Positions 50,189-59,625 of a stretch of 64,000 nucleotides of DNA are shown piece by piece. Under the pieces are notes generated by a model. That model did not search any database, was not told the origin of the DNA, and worked only from the letters and a program-made list of their open reading frames with translations. Numbering within the stretch: the stretch's first letter is position 1; each line of letters opens with the position of its first letter. The stretch covers positions 124,001 through 188,000 of the forward strand of contig CANQWR010000001.1 of the NCBI GenBank assembly GCA_947627625.1, given 5' to 3'. Both the position numbers and the translations under genes were made by a program. Source of the stretch: an uncultured Ruminococcus sp. (GTDB lineage Bacteria; Bacillota; Clostridia; Oscillospirales; Ruminococcaceae).

Positions 50189-50217
50189 TTGACTTTTCAT
50201 GAAAGTTGTGGTATCAT
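50189..50217 (+). promoter_or_regulatory. Promoter of the ~590-nt transcript
   Basis: TTGACT - 17 nt - TATCAT. Confidence 0.78.
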
Positions 50218-50223
50218 AATATC

Positions 50224-50815
50224 AAGATAAAGAGCAGGTGATAGCTCGATAGCTGAATTTACTTGGTTTGTGGTTTTATCCTCAATGTAAATTATTTCAG
50301 GCGGAAAGGTGAGTGAGTCCGATGGAAGAAACTATTGAACAGCAGCGTGAAGCCGACGGGCTTGCTGATTAGCTGAATTTTGTAAAGAGGGAATTTAGGT
50401 TCTTTGTGACTTGTTCCGATGAATGAAGATGCAGATGTTTGGATTCGGTTATGATGCGGACGTATTGCTGGTTTTGAAACGGTTTCATGTCTAAGCTCCA
50501 TTTGGATACAGGATTATCTGAAATTTCGACGTGAGTCTTTAGATATATGTAAAATATTCTGTAAAGGTATGATTCCGGTGAAAAGTGTACTTTCCCAGAG
50601 GTGACTGCGGTTGTCCACTGTGGTCGTCTGAAAACTAAGCCAACTGATTATATTTCTGAAAGGTGATTCCAATGAGAATGCGTGGTTTCTGTCCTGTCTG
50701 ACGGGCTTTTGAAGTTCAAAGTACAGGGCGGTGCGAGTGATTCGGCTTGTGGTTAGTGTTGCTCTAAAATTGAATATCGTGTTAATCCCGAATGTGTGTA
50801 CATTCGGGATTTTTC
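50224..50815 (+). ncRNA. Candidate large structured non-coding RNA (~590 nt)
   Basis: Consensus promoter, 12-bp perfect terminator hairpin, no ORF above a few dozen codons on the + strand, complementary ends (AGAGCA near 50232 with TGCTCT near 50760), many local hairpins and repeated short motifs. Confidence 0.6.
50784..50815 (+). terminator. Terminator of the ~590-nt transcript
   Basis: AATCCCGAATGT-gtgt-ACATTCGGGATT followed by TTTCTGT. Confidence 0.88.
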
Positions 50816-50827
50816 TGTCTGTTCAGA

Positions 50828-52105
50828 TTATCTTTTCTCCGACTCCCTCAGAATTTTAGCCCTGTACTGCCAAGCAAGCTGTTCGTTCTTGTTGTCACCA
50901 AATTTATAGTAGACGTGTCCGGCAAGAGCGTCCGGGAGATACTGCTGCCGGACATAGTGATTCGGGAAATTGTGCGGATATAGATAGTGCTGACCGTATA
51001 CTTCTGCACCCGTGCCGTCAAAGTGGACGTTCTGCAAATGGCGTGGAAAATCGAGAGTGTCGCAGTTTTTCAGGTCCTCAAGAGCCGAATTTATAGCCAA
51101 GTAACCGCTGTTTGACTTTGGTGCGGTCGCAAGGAGTATGACAGCGTCGGCTATGGGAAGTCTTGCTTCAGGGAGACCGAGTTGCAAAGCGGTGTCCACA
51201 CAGGCTTTTACTATGGGAATTGCGTTTGGGTACGCAAGCCCCACGTCCTCACAGGCTATGCAGAGGAGTCTCCTGCAAAGTGAAATAATATCTCCAGCCT
51301 CAATAAGTCTCGCAGCGTAGTGGAGGGCAGCGTTTTCGTCCGAACCACGCACGGACTTGTGAAAAGCCGAGAGAATGTCAAAATGCTGGTCGCCGTCACG
51401 GTCGTAACGCATATTGCTCCTCTGGGAGAGAGTTTCAAGAGAATTTTCAGTTATAAAAAATTTCCCGTCACGCTCCTCCGCACACATGGCACACAGTTCG
51501 ACGGTGTTTATAGCTTTGCGGACATCTCCGCCACAGCCGTAAGAAATTTTTCTGCATATTTCGTCCGTGATTTCAAACTCTTTTCCGCTCTCCTTAGAGA
51601 GGATACCGAAAGCCCTCCGAACGGCGGGAATAAGGCTCTCAGCCGAGACGGGTTTGAACTCAAAGACCGTGCAACGGCTTATTATTGCGTTGTAGACCGC
51701 AAAATAGGGGTTTTCGGTAGTCGATGCGATGAGAGTTATATCGCCGTTTTCGATGTATTCAAGCAGACTTTGCTGTTGTTTTTTGTTGAGGTACTGGATT
51801 TCGTCCAGATAGAGCAGAATGCCGTTCACAGCTCCGAAAGTACCGATTTCGGCGATTATCTCCTTTATATCGGCAGTCGAGGCACTTGTGCCGTTCAGCT
51901 TATGCAATGTCATATTGCAGTTTTCGGCTATAATACGTGCGACTGTAGTCTTCCCGACACCCGAAGTTCCGTAAAAAATCATATTCGGGATATTTTTGCT
52001 CTCAATAATCCTCCGCAGAGGTCTGTTTTTGCCCAGAATATGCTCCTGTCCGACAACGTCATCGAGAGTTTTCGGACGTATTCTGTCCGCAAGAGGTGCT
52101 GACAT
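50828..52105 (-). CDS. rarA: Replication-associated recombination protein A (AAA+ ATPase)
   Basis: PLADRIRPKTLDDVVGQEHILGKNRPLRR, FYGTSGVGKTTVARIIA, LYLDEIQYLNKKQQQSLLEYIENG. Confidence 0.94.
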   Translation of the reverse strand: MSAPLADRIRPKTLDDVVGQEHILGKNRPLRRIIESKNIPNMIFYGTSGVGKTTVARIIAENCNMTLHKLNGTSASTADIKEIIAEIGTFGAVNGILLYLDEIQYLNKKQQQSLLEYIENGDITLIASTTENPYFAVYNAIISRCTVFEFKPVSAESLIPAVRRAFGILSKESGKEFEITDEICRKISYGCGGDVRKAINTVELCAMCAEERDGKFFITENSLETLSQRSNMRYDRDGDQHFDILSAFHKSVRGSDENAALHYAARLIEAGDIISLCRRLLCIACEDVGLAYPNAIPIVKACVDTALQLGLPEARLPIADAVILLATAPKSNSGYLAINSALEDLKNCDTLDFPRHLQNVHFDGTGAEVYGQHYLYPHNFPNHYVRQQYLPDALAGHVYYKFGDNKNEQLAWQYRAKILRESEKR

Positions 52106-52187
52106 TGAATCACTTCCTTGTTTTTTTTTGCTAAAAATTCAAACTTTCCAAAACAGGGACAGACAAAAAGCCTGTCCCCGTAAATTT

Positions 52188-52718
52188 TTATGATAACAAT
52201 TTTTTGACGATACCCAGAGCCTTGAAATCGGTCAGCAGGTTGAAAAGAGCCTTTCTCGTTGTTGGATTTTTGACAAGTTTTATTATAATTTTCAGTTTGT
52301 CCGCCAAATCGGATTTTTTTGAATCCTTTATGGTTTTTTCTACAATTTTAACCGCCTTATCGTCTTTTGCAACGGCAATTACAGCATTTTTTATTGTTTT
52401 GTTTTCAAGACAGTCTCCGATAACTCCCGCTTTTTTGAGAAATTTGCCGTTTATTTTCGGGAAAATCTTTCCGATAAGAGTAATCAGCTCCTTATTGTGC
52501 AGAACATTTACAAGATTTTTTGTTAAAGTTTTGTTTTTAATTATAAGCGGAACAGCTCGGACGTTCTTTTTAGTATCTGTTCTGTCGGCATTTTCGTATA
52601 TATTTTTAATAATATCCATAGAACTACGGTCTCTTAGGACATTTACAGCCGACTGTCTTGCCAACTGATTTTCAAGCAAATCCGCTATCAAGTCGGAATT
52701 TTCAAAAATGTCGAACAT
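52188..52718 (-). CDS. Uncharacterised Lys-rich protein of four degenerate helical repeats
   Basis: Continuous ORF between conserved genes; repeat units can be aligned by eye. Confidence 0.75.
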   Translation of the reverse strand: MFDIFENSDLIADLLENQLARQSAVNVLRDRSSMDIIKNIYENADRTDTKKNVRAVPLIIKNKTLTKNLVNVLHNKELITLIGKIFPKINGKFLKKAGVIGDCLENKTIKNAVIAVAKDDKAVKIVEKTIKDSKKSDLADKLKIIIKLVKNPTTRKALFNLLTDFKALGIVKKLLS

Positions 52719-52721
52719 CGT

Positions 52722-52937
52722 TTACTTTTTGGACTCCTGTTTTTTGTCGTTTTTGTCCTCTTTTTCGCTCTTTTCCTTTGCGGACTTCAGTTCCTCGCCT
52801 ATTTTCTTGAAATACTTTCCCGTACTCTTTATGACTTTTTCGGTGTCTTTCTTGACTTCGGGGTCATTCATAGCCTCCGATGCGACTTTTTTTACAGCTT
52901 CCCCGGCAGACTTTGCAAATTCAAGTAAATCCGACAT
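52722..52937 (-). CDS. Small Lys/Glu-rich protein, uncharacterised
   Basis: MSDLLEFAKSAGEAVKKVASEAMNDPEVKKDTEKVIKSTGKYFKKIGEELKSAKEKSEKEDKNDKKQESKK, tightly packed between glyA and the repeat protein. Confidence 0.7.
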   Translation of the reverse strand: MSDLLEFAKSAGEAVKKVASEAMNDPEVKKDTEKVIKSTGKYFKKIGEELKSAKEKSEKEDKNDKKQESKK

Positions 52938-52954
52938 ATCACACTCTCCCGAAA

Positions 52955-54220
52955 TCATTCATAGAGGGGATATTTTTTGCATATTTCCGTAACGCCCGCA
53001 CGGATTTCGTCAGCCTTGTTTTCAAAGTCCGTGGCACAGAGATAGATATATTCGGCGATTTTCTCCATCTCCTCAGAACCGAGACCTCTTGTTGTGACGG
53101 CGGGAGTACCAATTCTGATACCGCTTGTTACAAACGGCTTTTCGGGGTCGTTGTGTATAGCGTTCTTGTTTACAGTGATGTAGACTTCATCGAGACGGTG
53201 TTCAAGCTCTTTTCCCGTTATGCTGAACGGACGGAGGTCAACAAGCATAAGGTGGTTGTCCGTACCGCCCGACACGAGATTGAAACCTCTTTTGAGAAGT
53301 CCCTCCGAGAGAACTTTTGCGTTTGCGACAATTTTTTTCTGGTACTCCTTAAATTCGGGCTTGAGAGCTTCACCAAAGCAGACAGCTTTTGCGGCGATTG
53401 TGTGCATAAGAGGACCGCCCTGTGTACCCGGGAAAATAGCGGAGTTTATCTTCTTTGCGAGAGTTTCGTCATTTGTGAGGATAAGACCGCCACGGGGACC
53501 TCTCAAAGTCTTGTGAGTGGTAGTCGTAGTTATGTCGGCATAGGGTACGGGGGACTGGTGTACACCTGCTGCCACAAGACCTGCTATGTGAGCCATATCG
53601 ACCATGAGAAGTGCACCGACGGACTTTGCAATTTCGGACAGCTTTTTGAAGTCAATAGCTCTTGGATATGCACTTGCACCTGCCACGATGAGTTTGGGCT
53701 TGTGCTGTTCGGCGAGAGCCTGAACCGTGTCGTAGTTTATCATCTCCGTTGTGTCGTCGAGACCGTAAGAGACAAAGTTGAAATATTTTCCCGAAATATT
53801 GACGGGTGAACCGTGAGTGAGATGACCTCCGTCAGCGAGACTCATTCCGAGAACGGTGTCACCGGGCTGGAGAACCGAGAAGTAAACGGCGGTATTAGCC
53901 TGTGCACCCGAATGGGGCTGTACGTTTGCAAATTTCGCACCAAACAGCTCCTTTGCACGCTCTATTGCTATTTTCTCCACTATATCCACATACTCACAAC
54001 CGCCGTAGTAACGCTTAGCGGGGTATCCCTCCGCATACTTGTTTGTGAGAACCGAACCCATAGCTGCCATTACGGCGGGGGAGACTATATTCTCACTTGC
54101 AATGAGTTCGAGATTTCTCTTCTGCCTTGCGAGTTCCAGACCCATAGCCTCACCGACTTCGGGGTCATACTGTGATACAAAACCTATTGTATCCATTACA
54201 TCACTGTACATTTCAAACAC
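52955..54220 (-). CDS. glyA: Serine hydroxymethyltransferase
   Basis: [60 protein letters not shown]. Confidence 0.97.
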   Translation of the reverse strand: MFEMYSDVMDTIGFVSQYDPEVGEAMGLELARQKRNLELIASENIVSPAVMAAMGSVLTNKYAEGYPAKRYYGGCEYVDIVEKIAIERAKELFGAKFANVQPHSGAQANTAVYFSVLQPGDTVLGMSLADGGHLTHGSPVNISGKYFNFVSYGLDDTTEMINYDTVQALAEQHKPKLIVAGASAYPRAIDFKKLSEIAKSVGALLMVDMAHIAGLVAAGVHQSPVPYADITTTTTHKTLRGPRGGLILTNDETLAKKINSAIFPGTQGGPLMHTIAAKAVCFGEALKPEFKEYQKKIVANAKVLSEGLLKRGFNLVSGGTDNHLMLVDLRPFSITGKELEHRLDEVYITVNKNAIHNDPEKPFVTSGIRIGTPAVTTRGLGSEEMEKIAEYIYLCATDFENKADEIRAGVTEICKKYPLYE

Positions 54221-54337
54221 TCCTTTTGATTTTTACAAATTTATTATAATACACGGGAAATTCACAAGTGCAGCTACCCGTGCAGTATAATCGTTATTAT
54301 TTTATATTGTTTTATATTAGATTTATGTTAAATTATA

Positions 54338-55159
54338 TTACAGTATATCGTCCCAAGAGGGGTTACTGCTGACGGATGCGTTTATATAGTATTGCAGAAT
54401 GAGTGAAGCATCGGCAGCGTCTATCATACCGTCTCTGTTGACATCACAGATTTTTTTCATATCGTCAGATACTTCGGTCAGAACACCCGTTGATATATCG
54501 GAGTAAATTCCGAGTATTGCAGAGGCATCACACGCATCTGCTCTTGAATCGGAATTTACGTCTCCGAGATTTCTGCACAGACTGACGTTGTAAGAAGCAA
54601 TAGGTCTGTTGCTGTTTACGGGATAGACTTCTATAACGGCGTTGTCACCATCGGCGAAAGCCTCTTCGCACGTTGACGGCGATGCGGTACACGTTGACTC
54701 TATATTTACAACTTCCGTATTTGTTTTGAAATTTCCGTCCTCGTCCTGTTCGGGGAGTTGTCTCTCAGCGGTTATGGTGACTTCAAGTCCGTCAAGGGAG
54801 ATTTCCCCATTTTCGGAGTAGTACTCAACTTTGTCGGGGAGAGACTCCAAAGCTATCGTCATTTTGACATACAAAGCCCTGACGGTAATATCCTCCGTTA
54901 TCTTTTCGGGGTAACTGCTCCAGCCGTTGAAACCTATCTGCGTGTAGACATCGAGGTGTTTTTCAAGTGAATCGGTGTCAACGCCGTCCAGACTGAGGGC
55001 TTCCCCGTCACCGACTTCTATGGAGTCAATGACATTGCCGTCAAAGTCAAGGACGGTGACGGTGTGAGTGTCCGCATCTTCAGCGTAAACATTGGTCGGC
55101 AGAGACGACGCAATTAGGACAGCCGACATCAGCAGACAAAGTTTTTTTATGTGTATCAC
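54338..55159 (-). CDS. Secreted protein with C-terminal type I dockerin and no recognisable catalytic module
   Basis: Signal peptide; dockerin LGDVNSDSRADACDASAILGIY...ICDVNRDGMIDAADASLILQYY. Confidence 0.88.
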   Translation of the reverse strand: MIHIKKLCLLMSAVLIASSLPTNVYAEDADTHTVTVLDFDGNVIDSIEVGDGEALSLDGVDTDSLEKHLDVYTQIGFNGWSSYPEKITEDITVRALYVKMTIALESLPDKVEYYSENGEISLDGLEVTITAERQLPEQDEDGNFKTNTEVVNIESTCTASPSTCEEAFADGDNAVIEVYPVNSNRPIASYNVSLCRNLGDVNSDSRADACDASAILGIYSDISTGVLTEVSDDMKKICDVNRDGMIDAADASLILQYYINASVSSNPSWDDIL

Positions 55160-55165
55160 AATAAA

Positions 55166-55456
55166 TCAATCCTCCGATTTTTTTATAAAAAGTATTTTGC
55201 AGTTCTCGGTCAGTGAGGAGAACAGGCGAATATATCTCTTGTACGTCATTTTCAGGGTCATGAAGTCGGCAGAGAGAAGTTTCCTCGTTTTGGGTTCATA
55301 CAGGAGTATTGCGTACAGGACTACTTCGTCCCAATCGGCACTCTTTGCGAGAATATCTGCTTTTTTGGCGTACTCCCGCAAATAGTCCTCTATTTTGCGT
55401 AGTCTCCTGAAACCCATATATATCGAATTTATGTAAAGGTCTATTTCAAAGTCCAT
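55166..55456 (-). CDS. Hypothetical protein
   Basis: 96-aa ORF adjacent to a DUF4364-like gene on the same strand. Confidence 0.55.
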   Translation of the reverse strand: MDFEIDLYINSIYMGFRRLRKIEDYLREYAKKADILAKSADWDEVVLYAILLYEPKTRKLLSADFMTLKMTYKRYIRLFSSLTENCKILFIKKSED

Positions 55457-55468
55457 AGCCGTGTACCC

Positions 55469-56044
55469 CTATATCAGTTTTTGGGAGTCCGCATTTGGGT
55501 CTGACAGGGCATATCCTGCGACAGTGCTGTAAAATCCTGCGGGACTGTTCAGCATACGCCTGCCCATCTTTTCGGCGGTCTCCAAATCGGGGGCGTACAG
55601 GTTCAACTGCATAAGAGTGCGTGAGCCGTCCGAAAAGGACATATTTACTCTGACACCGCTGCCGTCCTGAACGTACTCGACTTTTCCCCCGTCACTGTTT
55701 CTGTTTCCCGCAAAAAAATTTGCAGAAGACATACACAGCTTGTCCCAGTACGCTTTCGGGGCGTATTCGTCCAGTTTCAATGCACACTCGGAGCCTTTCG
55801 GGGTGAGGACAAAGCAGTCGGACTCCTTGACCACAAGTTCATTTTTCAGCATATAGTCAATTGACTCCTGATATGAAAAATACGTTATACAGCCCGAACA
55901 CATAACGATTTCGTAGAAATTTTCGGTGTTCACGGGCATATTGAGCTTGTAAAGCAGACAACAGAGGAGTATATTTATAGTGGGGACATCATCAGTGCTT
56001 ATGTCCGCAAGCTCCGACATTTTGAAAATATTTGATTCAAGCAT
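55469..56044 (-). CDS. DUF4364-like protein
   Basis: Winged-helix-like N-terminal region (LLCCLLYKLNMPVNTENFYEIVMCSGCITYFSYQESIDYMLKNELV); abuts aroC. Confidence 0.7.
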   Translation of the reverse strand: MLESNIFKMSELADISTDDVPTINILLCCLLYKLNMPVNTENFYEIVMCSGCITYFSYQESIDYMLKNELVVKESDCFVLTPKGSECALKLDEYAPKAYWDKLCMSSANFFAGNRNSDGGKVEYVQDGSGVRVNMSFSDGSRTLMQLNLYAPDLETAEKMGRRMLNSPAGFYSTVAGYALSDPNADSQKLI

Positions 56045-56045
56045 T

Positions 56046-57110
56046 TCAAATCACCTGACAGAAATTCGGGTAGTCCATCATACAGGACATAACAGCTATG
56101 TTTACTGCCGACTCAACACAGACCACCAGTCTCGGAACTACACTCGGTTCGGTTAAAATTTCGTCACTGCCTCTCTTTTTTATGCGGTACTCCATAGGAG
56201 CAAAAGCAGTCCGCACGACAAGGGGCATTCCCGACGAAAAACCGCCTATCACACCGCCGTGGTTGTTGGTTTTGGTGACAGTCCGTCCGCTGCCGTCCAC
56301 ATAAACGCTGTCGCTGTGCTGTGAACCCGTCATATTTGCGGAGCGGAAACCCGAACCGAACTCCACTCCCGCAACGCTCGGAATGCTGAAAAGTGCAAGG
56401 GCGACACTGTTCCTGATACCGCTGAAAAGGCGTGAACCTGCTCCCGTCGGAATGTTTACCGTTGCACACTCAACTATCCCGCCGAGGGTCTCCGAAAACT
56501 GTGAAGCCTTTTTCATGTCGTCAATCATGAGCCAGCCACGCCTGTCGTTTATGACAGGGAAACTCTTGTTTCTTATGCTCAGAACAGCGTCACGGGTAGT
56601 GTTCACAGGGTCAAAAGGGTTGTCCCTTATGTTGTGCAGCTGTGCGATGTGTGCCCCCGTGTATATACGCCGTCTTTCGAGAATCTGACCGCATATTGCT
56701 CCTGCAAGGCAGAGCGGGGCAGAAATTCTCTCGGAGTAACGCTCTTCTTCTGCAAGTTCGGAAAAACTGCGGAATCTTGCCGTGCCTGTGTAGTCGGCAT
56801 TCCCACGCACGGGGAAAATTACAGTGCTTTTCCTCTCCTCCGTCAAGCACTCCCCACTCTTCTGCATGATTACACACAGCGGTTCGCCCGTAGTCCTGTC
56901 GCCCGATATGCCCGATATTATTCTCAGAGCGGGAGGTTTTGGGGCGGGACTTCCGTCTGACGGAATCATCATTCTCCGCATGAACTTTGTTATACGTTCG
57001 GGGTCTATGTACTCTCCGACGGGGAGATTTCCAATCATAACGCCCATTGAGGAGCTGTCCTGCTCTCCGAAAACGGAGACTGTTATTTTGTTATTCCAAA
57101 TTGACGGCAT
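56046..57110 (-). CDS. aroC: Chorismate synthase
   Basis: FGEQDSSSMGVMIGNLPVGEYID, RGNADYTGTARFRSF, TNNHGGVIGGFSSGMPLVVRTAF. Confidence 0.92.
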   Translation of the reverse strand: MPSIWNNKITVSVFGEQDSSSMGVMIGNLPVGEYIDPERITKFMRRMMIPSDGSPAPKPPALRIISGISGDRTTGEPLCVIMQKSGECLTEERKSTVIFPVRGNADYTGTARFRSFSELAEEERYSERISAPLCLAGAICGQILERRRIYTGAHIAQLHNIRDNPFDPVNTTRDAVLSIRNKSFPVINDRRGWLMIDDMKKASQFSETLGGIVECATVNIPTGAGSRLFSGIRNSVALALFSIPSVAGVEFGSGFRSANMTGSQHSDSVYVDGSGRTVTKTNNHGGVIGGFSSGMPLVVRTAFAPMEYRIKKRGSDEILTEPSVVPRLVVCVESAVNIAVMSCMMDYPNFCQVI

Positions 57111-58317
57111 AGGCTTTTCCCCCCAGACTGTTGTAGTTGCTGAAAAATTCAGGATAGGATTTCATGACGGCTTCTGCACCTTTTATTCTGACCTCACCTT
57201 CTGCCCGCAGACCTGCAATTGCACAAGCCATTACAATTCTGTGGTCGTTGAAACTGTCCACAATACCGCCGTGCAGTTTGCCCGTTGGGTTTATTTCGAG
57301 ACCGTCACGGGTAACTGTCACATTACCGCCGAGACCGTTCAGCATATCGGCACAGGCTTTGAGCCTGTCGCTCTCCTTTATTCTTAGTCTTTCGGCGTTG
57401 TAAATTACAGACTTTTCACAGCCGTACGCACCGAGTACCGACAGAATCGGCACAAGGTCGGGAATGTCGGAGCAGTCCGCCTTAAAACCCGTAATTTTAC
57501 CATTTGATACGGCACTGTTTATTATATCAATTATTCTCCTGTCGCCCTGAACGCTGTCGGGGTTCAGGTTATTTATTTTAACGGACGAGCCGAGAGCGTT
57601 TGCGACGAAAAAGAAAGCGGACTGCGAATAGTCTCCCTCAACACAGTCATCGTGCGGAGTGTACTTCTGACCGCCCTTTATTGCGAAACCGTTAGCTGTC
57701 TCCGTGATTTTTATGCCGTAGCGTTTCAGAACGTCTATAGTTATGTCAACATAAGGTCTTGACTCAAGGCGGGAAGTGAGTACAATTTCGGAATCGCCCT
57801 CAAGAATCGGGAGTGCAAAGAGCAGACCCGTTATGAACTGTGAGGAAATATTTCCCTCTATTTCGTACTTACCGCTTGTTAGTTTCCCCGAAACGGTGAA
57901 AGGCATGGTGTTATTATAATTAAAAGTTATGCCGTGCTTTGACAATTCTCTTATATAAATATCAATGGGTCTCTGCGGAAGTCTGCCCCTGCCGTGAAAT
58001 TCGGTCTCCACACCCAAGGCACAGGCTACAGGTATCAGAAATCTTAGTGTAGAACCGCTCTCGTTGCAGTCTATGACAGCTTTTTGGGGGGGATTTATTG
58101 AATCGGGAATGTCGGCACTGTTTTCATTTGTGTAAATTACAGAGCCGAGTGAACTCATTGCCTGAATAGTAGCTTCAATATCTTTTGAGAAATTTATATT
58201 GTTTACTTCGGAATTTCCCGCAAGTGCCGCACAGATAAGCAGTCTGTGAGCGACACTCTTAGAGGCGGGAATATTCACTTCTCCGCTGAGTACAGAGGGT
58301 TTGATTAAAATATCCAT
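57091..58317 (-). CDS. aroA: 3-phosphoshikimate 1-carboxyvinyltransferase
   Basis: IPASKSVAHRLLICAALA, CNESGSTLRFLIPVACALG, DHRIVMACAIAGL; overlaps aroC start. Confidence 0.95.
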   Translation of the reverse strand: MDILIKPSVLSGEVNIPASKSVAHRLLICAALAGNSEVNNINFSKDIEATIQAMSSLGSVIYTNENSADIPDSINPPQKAVIDCNESGSTLRFLIPVACALGVETEFHGRGRLPQRPIDIYIRELSKHGITFNYNNTMPFTVSGKLTSGKYEIEGNISSQFITGLLFALPILEGDSEIVLTSRLESRPYVDITIDVLKRYGIKITETANGFAIKGGQKYTPHDDCVEGDYSQSAFFFVANALGSSVKINNLNPDSVQGDRRIIDIINSAVSNGKITGFKADCSDIPDLVPILSVLGAYGCEKSVIYNAERLRIKESDRLKACADMLNGLGGNVTVTRDGLEINPTGKLHGGIVDSFNDHRIVMACAIAGLRAEGEVRIKGAEAVMKSYPEFFSNYNSLGGKAYAVNLE

Positions 58318-58319
58318 CT

Positions 58320-59363
58320 TTATCCCTCCATAAGTTCTTCAAATTCTTTTACAGTAGCTTTTCTTATTTCGGCACGTCCTGTTTCGGGGCAGACTATGTA
58401 GCTGATATTTCCCGATTCACGCTTTTTGTCCTTTGAACAGAACGGCAGGAGTTCGGACATAGGGATGTCCGTACTTGTCGGGAGGTTGTAATTTTCAACG
58501 CATTTAACAAGCCTGTCGGAGAGTTCCTTTGAACAGAATTTTTTGGTCATAATGCACATTCCCGTTGCGACACCCATTCCGTGAGTAAAATTGTTGTAAC
58601 CGTGCCAGCCCTCTATAGCGTGACCTATCGTGTGACCGAAATTCAGAATCATTCGCTCACCCTTGTCAAATTCGTCATGCTCGACCACTTCACGCTTTAT
58701 GTCTATGCAGGTGTAGACGAGTTCGTCCATAACTTCGTCAATATTTTTGAGACAGTGATTTTCTATAAGTGAAAAAAGTTCACTGTTTTTTATCATGCCG
58801 TACTTTATAGCCTCACCCATGCCGTCAGCGAGAATTTGCGGAGTGAGAGTTTTTAAGGTGTCGCTGTCACAGATGACGAGTGCAGGCTGTTTGAAAGCCC
58901 CCACGAGATTTTTACCGCCCTTTATGTCAACGGCAGTCTTACCGCCTACGGAGGAGTCAATCTGTGCGAGGAGAGTGGTGGGAATCTGTACAAAGTCTAT
59001 CCCTCTCAGAAAACAAGCCGCCGCAAAGCCTGTAATATCGCCGACAACACCGCCGCCGAGTGCAATCAGGAAGTCAGACCTTGTTATATTTTTCATACAG
59101 AGGAAGTCGAAAATATTGCTTAGTACCGTTAAATTTTTTGACTGTTCACCGTTTGGGAATACAAAAACAGATGCACTTATGCCTGATTTTTCGAGTGACG
59201 ACACAAGTCTGTCGGCGTAAAGCGGACCGACTATGTCGTCCGTAACGACAACGGCTTTTTTTGATTTTGTCACAGAGGAGATATATTCTCCGCTCCTGTC
59301 GAGACTCCCTCTCTCTATTATAACATCATAGGGAGTACTTGTGTGGACTGTTATTTTTTTCAT
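58320..59363 (-). CDS. aroB: 3-dehydroquinate synthase
   Basis: FPNGEQSKNLTVLSNIFDFL, ALGGGVVGDITGFAAACFLRGIDFVQIPTTLLAQIDSSVGGKTAVD, LNFGHTIGHAIE. Confidence 0.95.
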   Translation of the reverse strand: MKKITVHTSTPYDVIIERGSLDRSGEYISSVTKSKKAVVVTDDIVGPLYADRLVSSLEKSGISASVFVFPNGEQSKNLTVLSNIFDFLCMKNITRSDFLIALGGGVVGDITGFAAACFLRGIDFVQIPTTLLAQIDSSVGGKTAVDIKGGKNLVGAFKQPALVICDSDTLKTLTPQILADGMGEAIKYGMIKNSELFSLIENHCLKNIDEVMDELVYTCIDIKREVVEHDEFDKGERMILNFGHTIGHAIEGWHGYNNFTHGMGVATGMCIMTKKFCSKELSDRLVKCVENYNLPTSTDIPMSELLPFCSKDKKRESGNISYIVCPETGRAEIRKATVKEFEELMEG

Positions 59364-59549
59364 TTGAAATTCCTGCCTCTCTTTGCTTCTGTTCCAATAC
59401 AAAAAATACTTTAATCACATTATACCATGCGGACAATATTTTGTCAAGAATATTTTAGATATATTACAAACAAACGGATTTTACGGGTGATTTCACGTCT
59501 TAAAACGGCATTGACGGTATAAAAAATTCTGCGAAAGTCAAAAAATGCC

Positions 59550-59578
59550 TTGACTTTTTTACAAAAATACTGTAAAAT
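59550..59578 (+). promoter_or_regulatory. Promoter of the Hsp70-like cassette
   Basis: TTGACT - 17 nt - TAAAAT, ~48 nt upstream of the first ORF. Confidence 0.8.
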
Positions 59579-59625
59579 TATATGGTAATGCGGAGTTCGG
59601 ATTTTTCGGAGGGAGTTGTTTTGTC

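Noticed and set aside
50292-50501. 69-aa minus-strand ORF inside the large intergenic region
   Set aside because: Opposite to the promoter/terminator orientation, no RBS context or recognisable motif.
50224-50815. Assignment of the large RNA to RNase P RNA, tmRNA or SRP RNA
   Set aside because: None of the diagnostic sequences I know for those RNAs is present; the specific class is left open.
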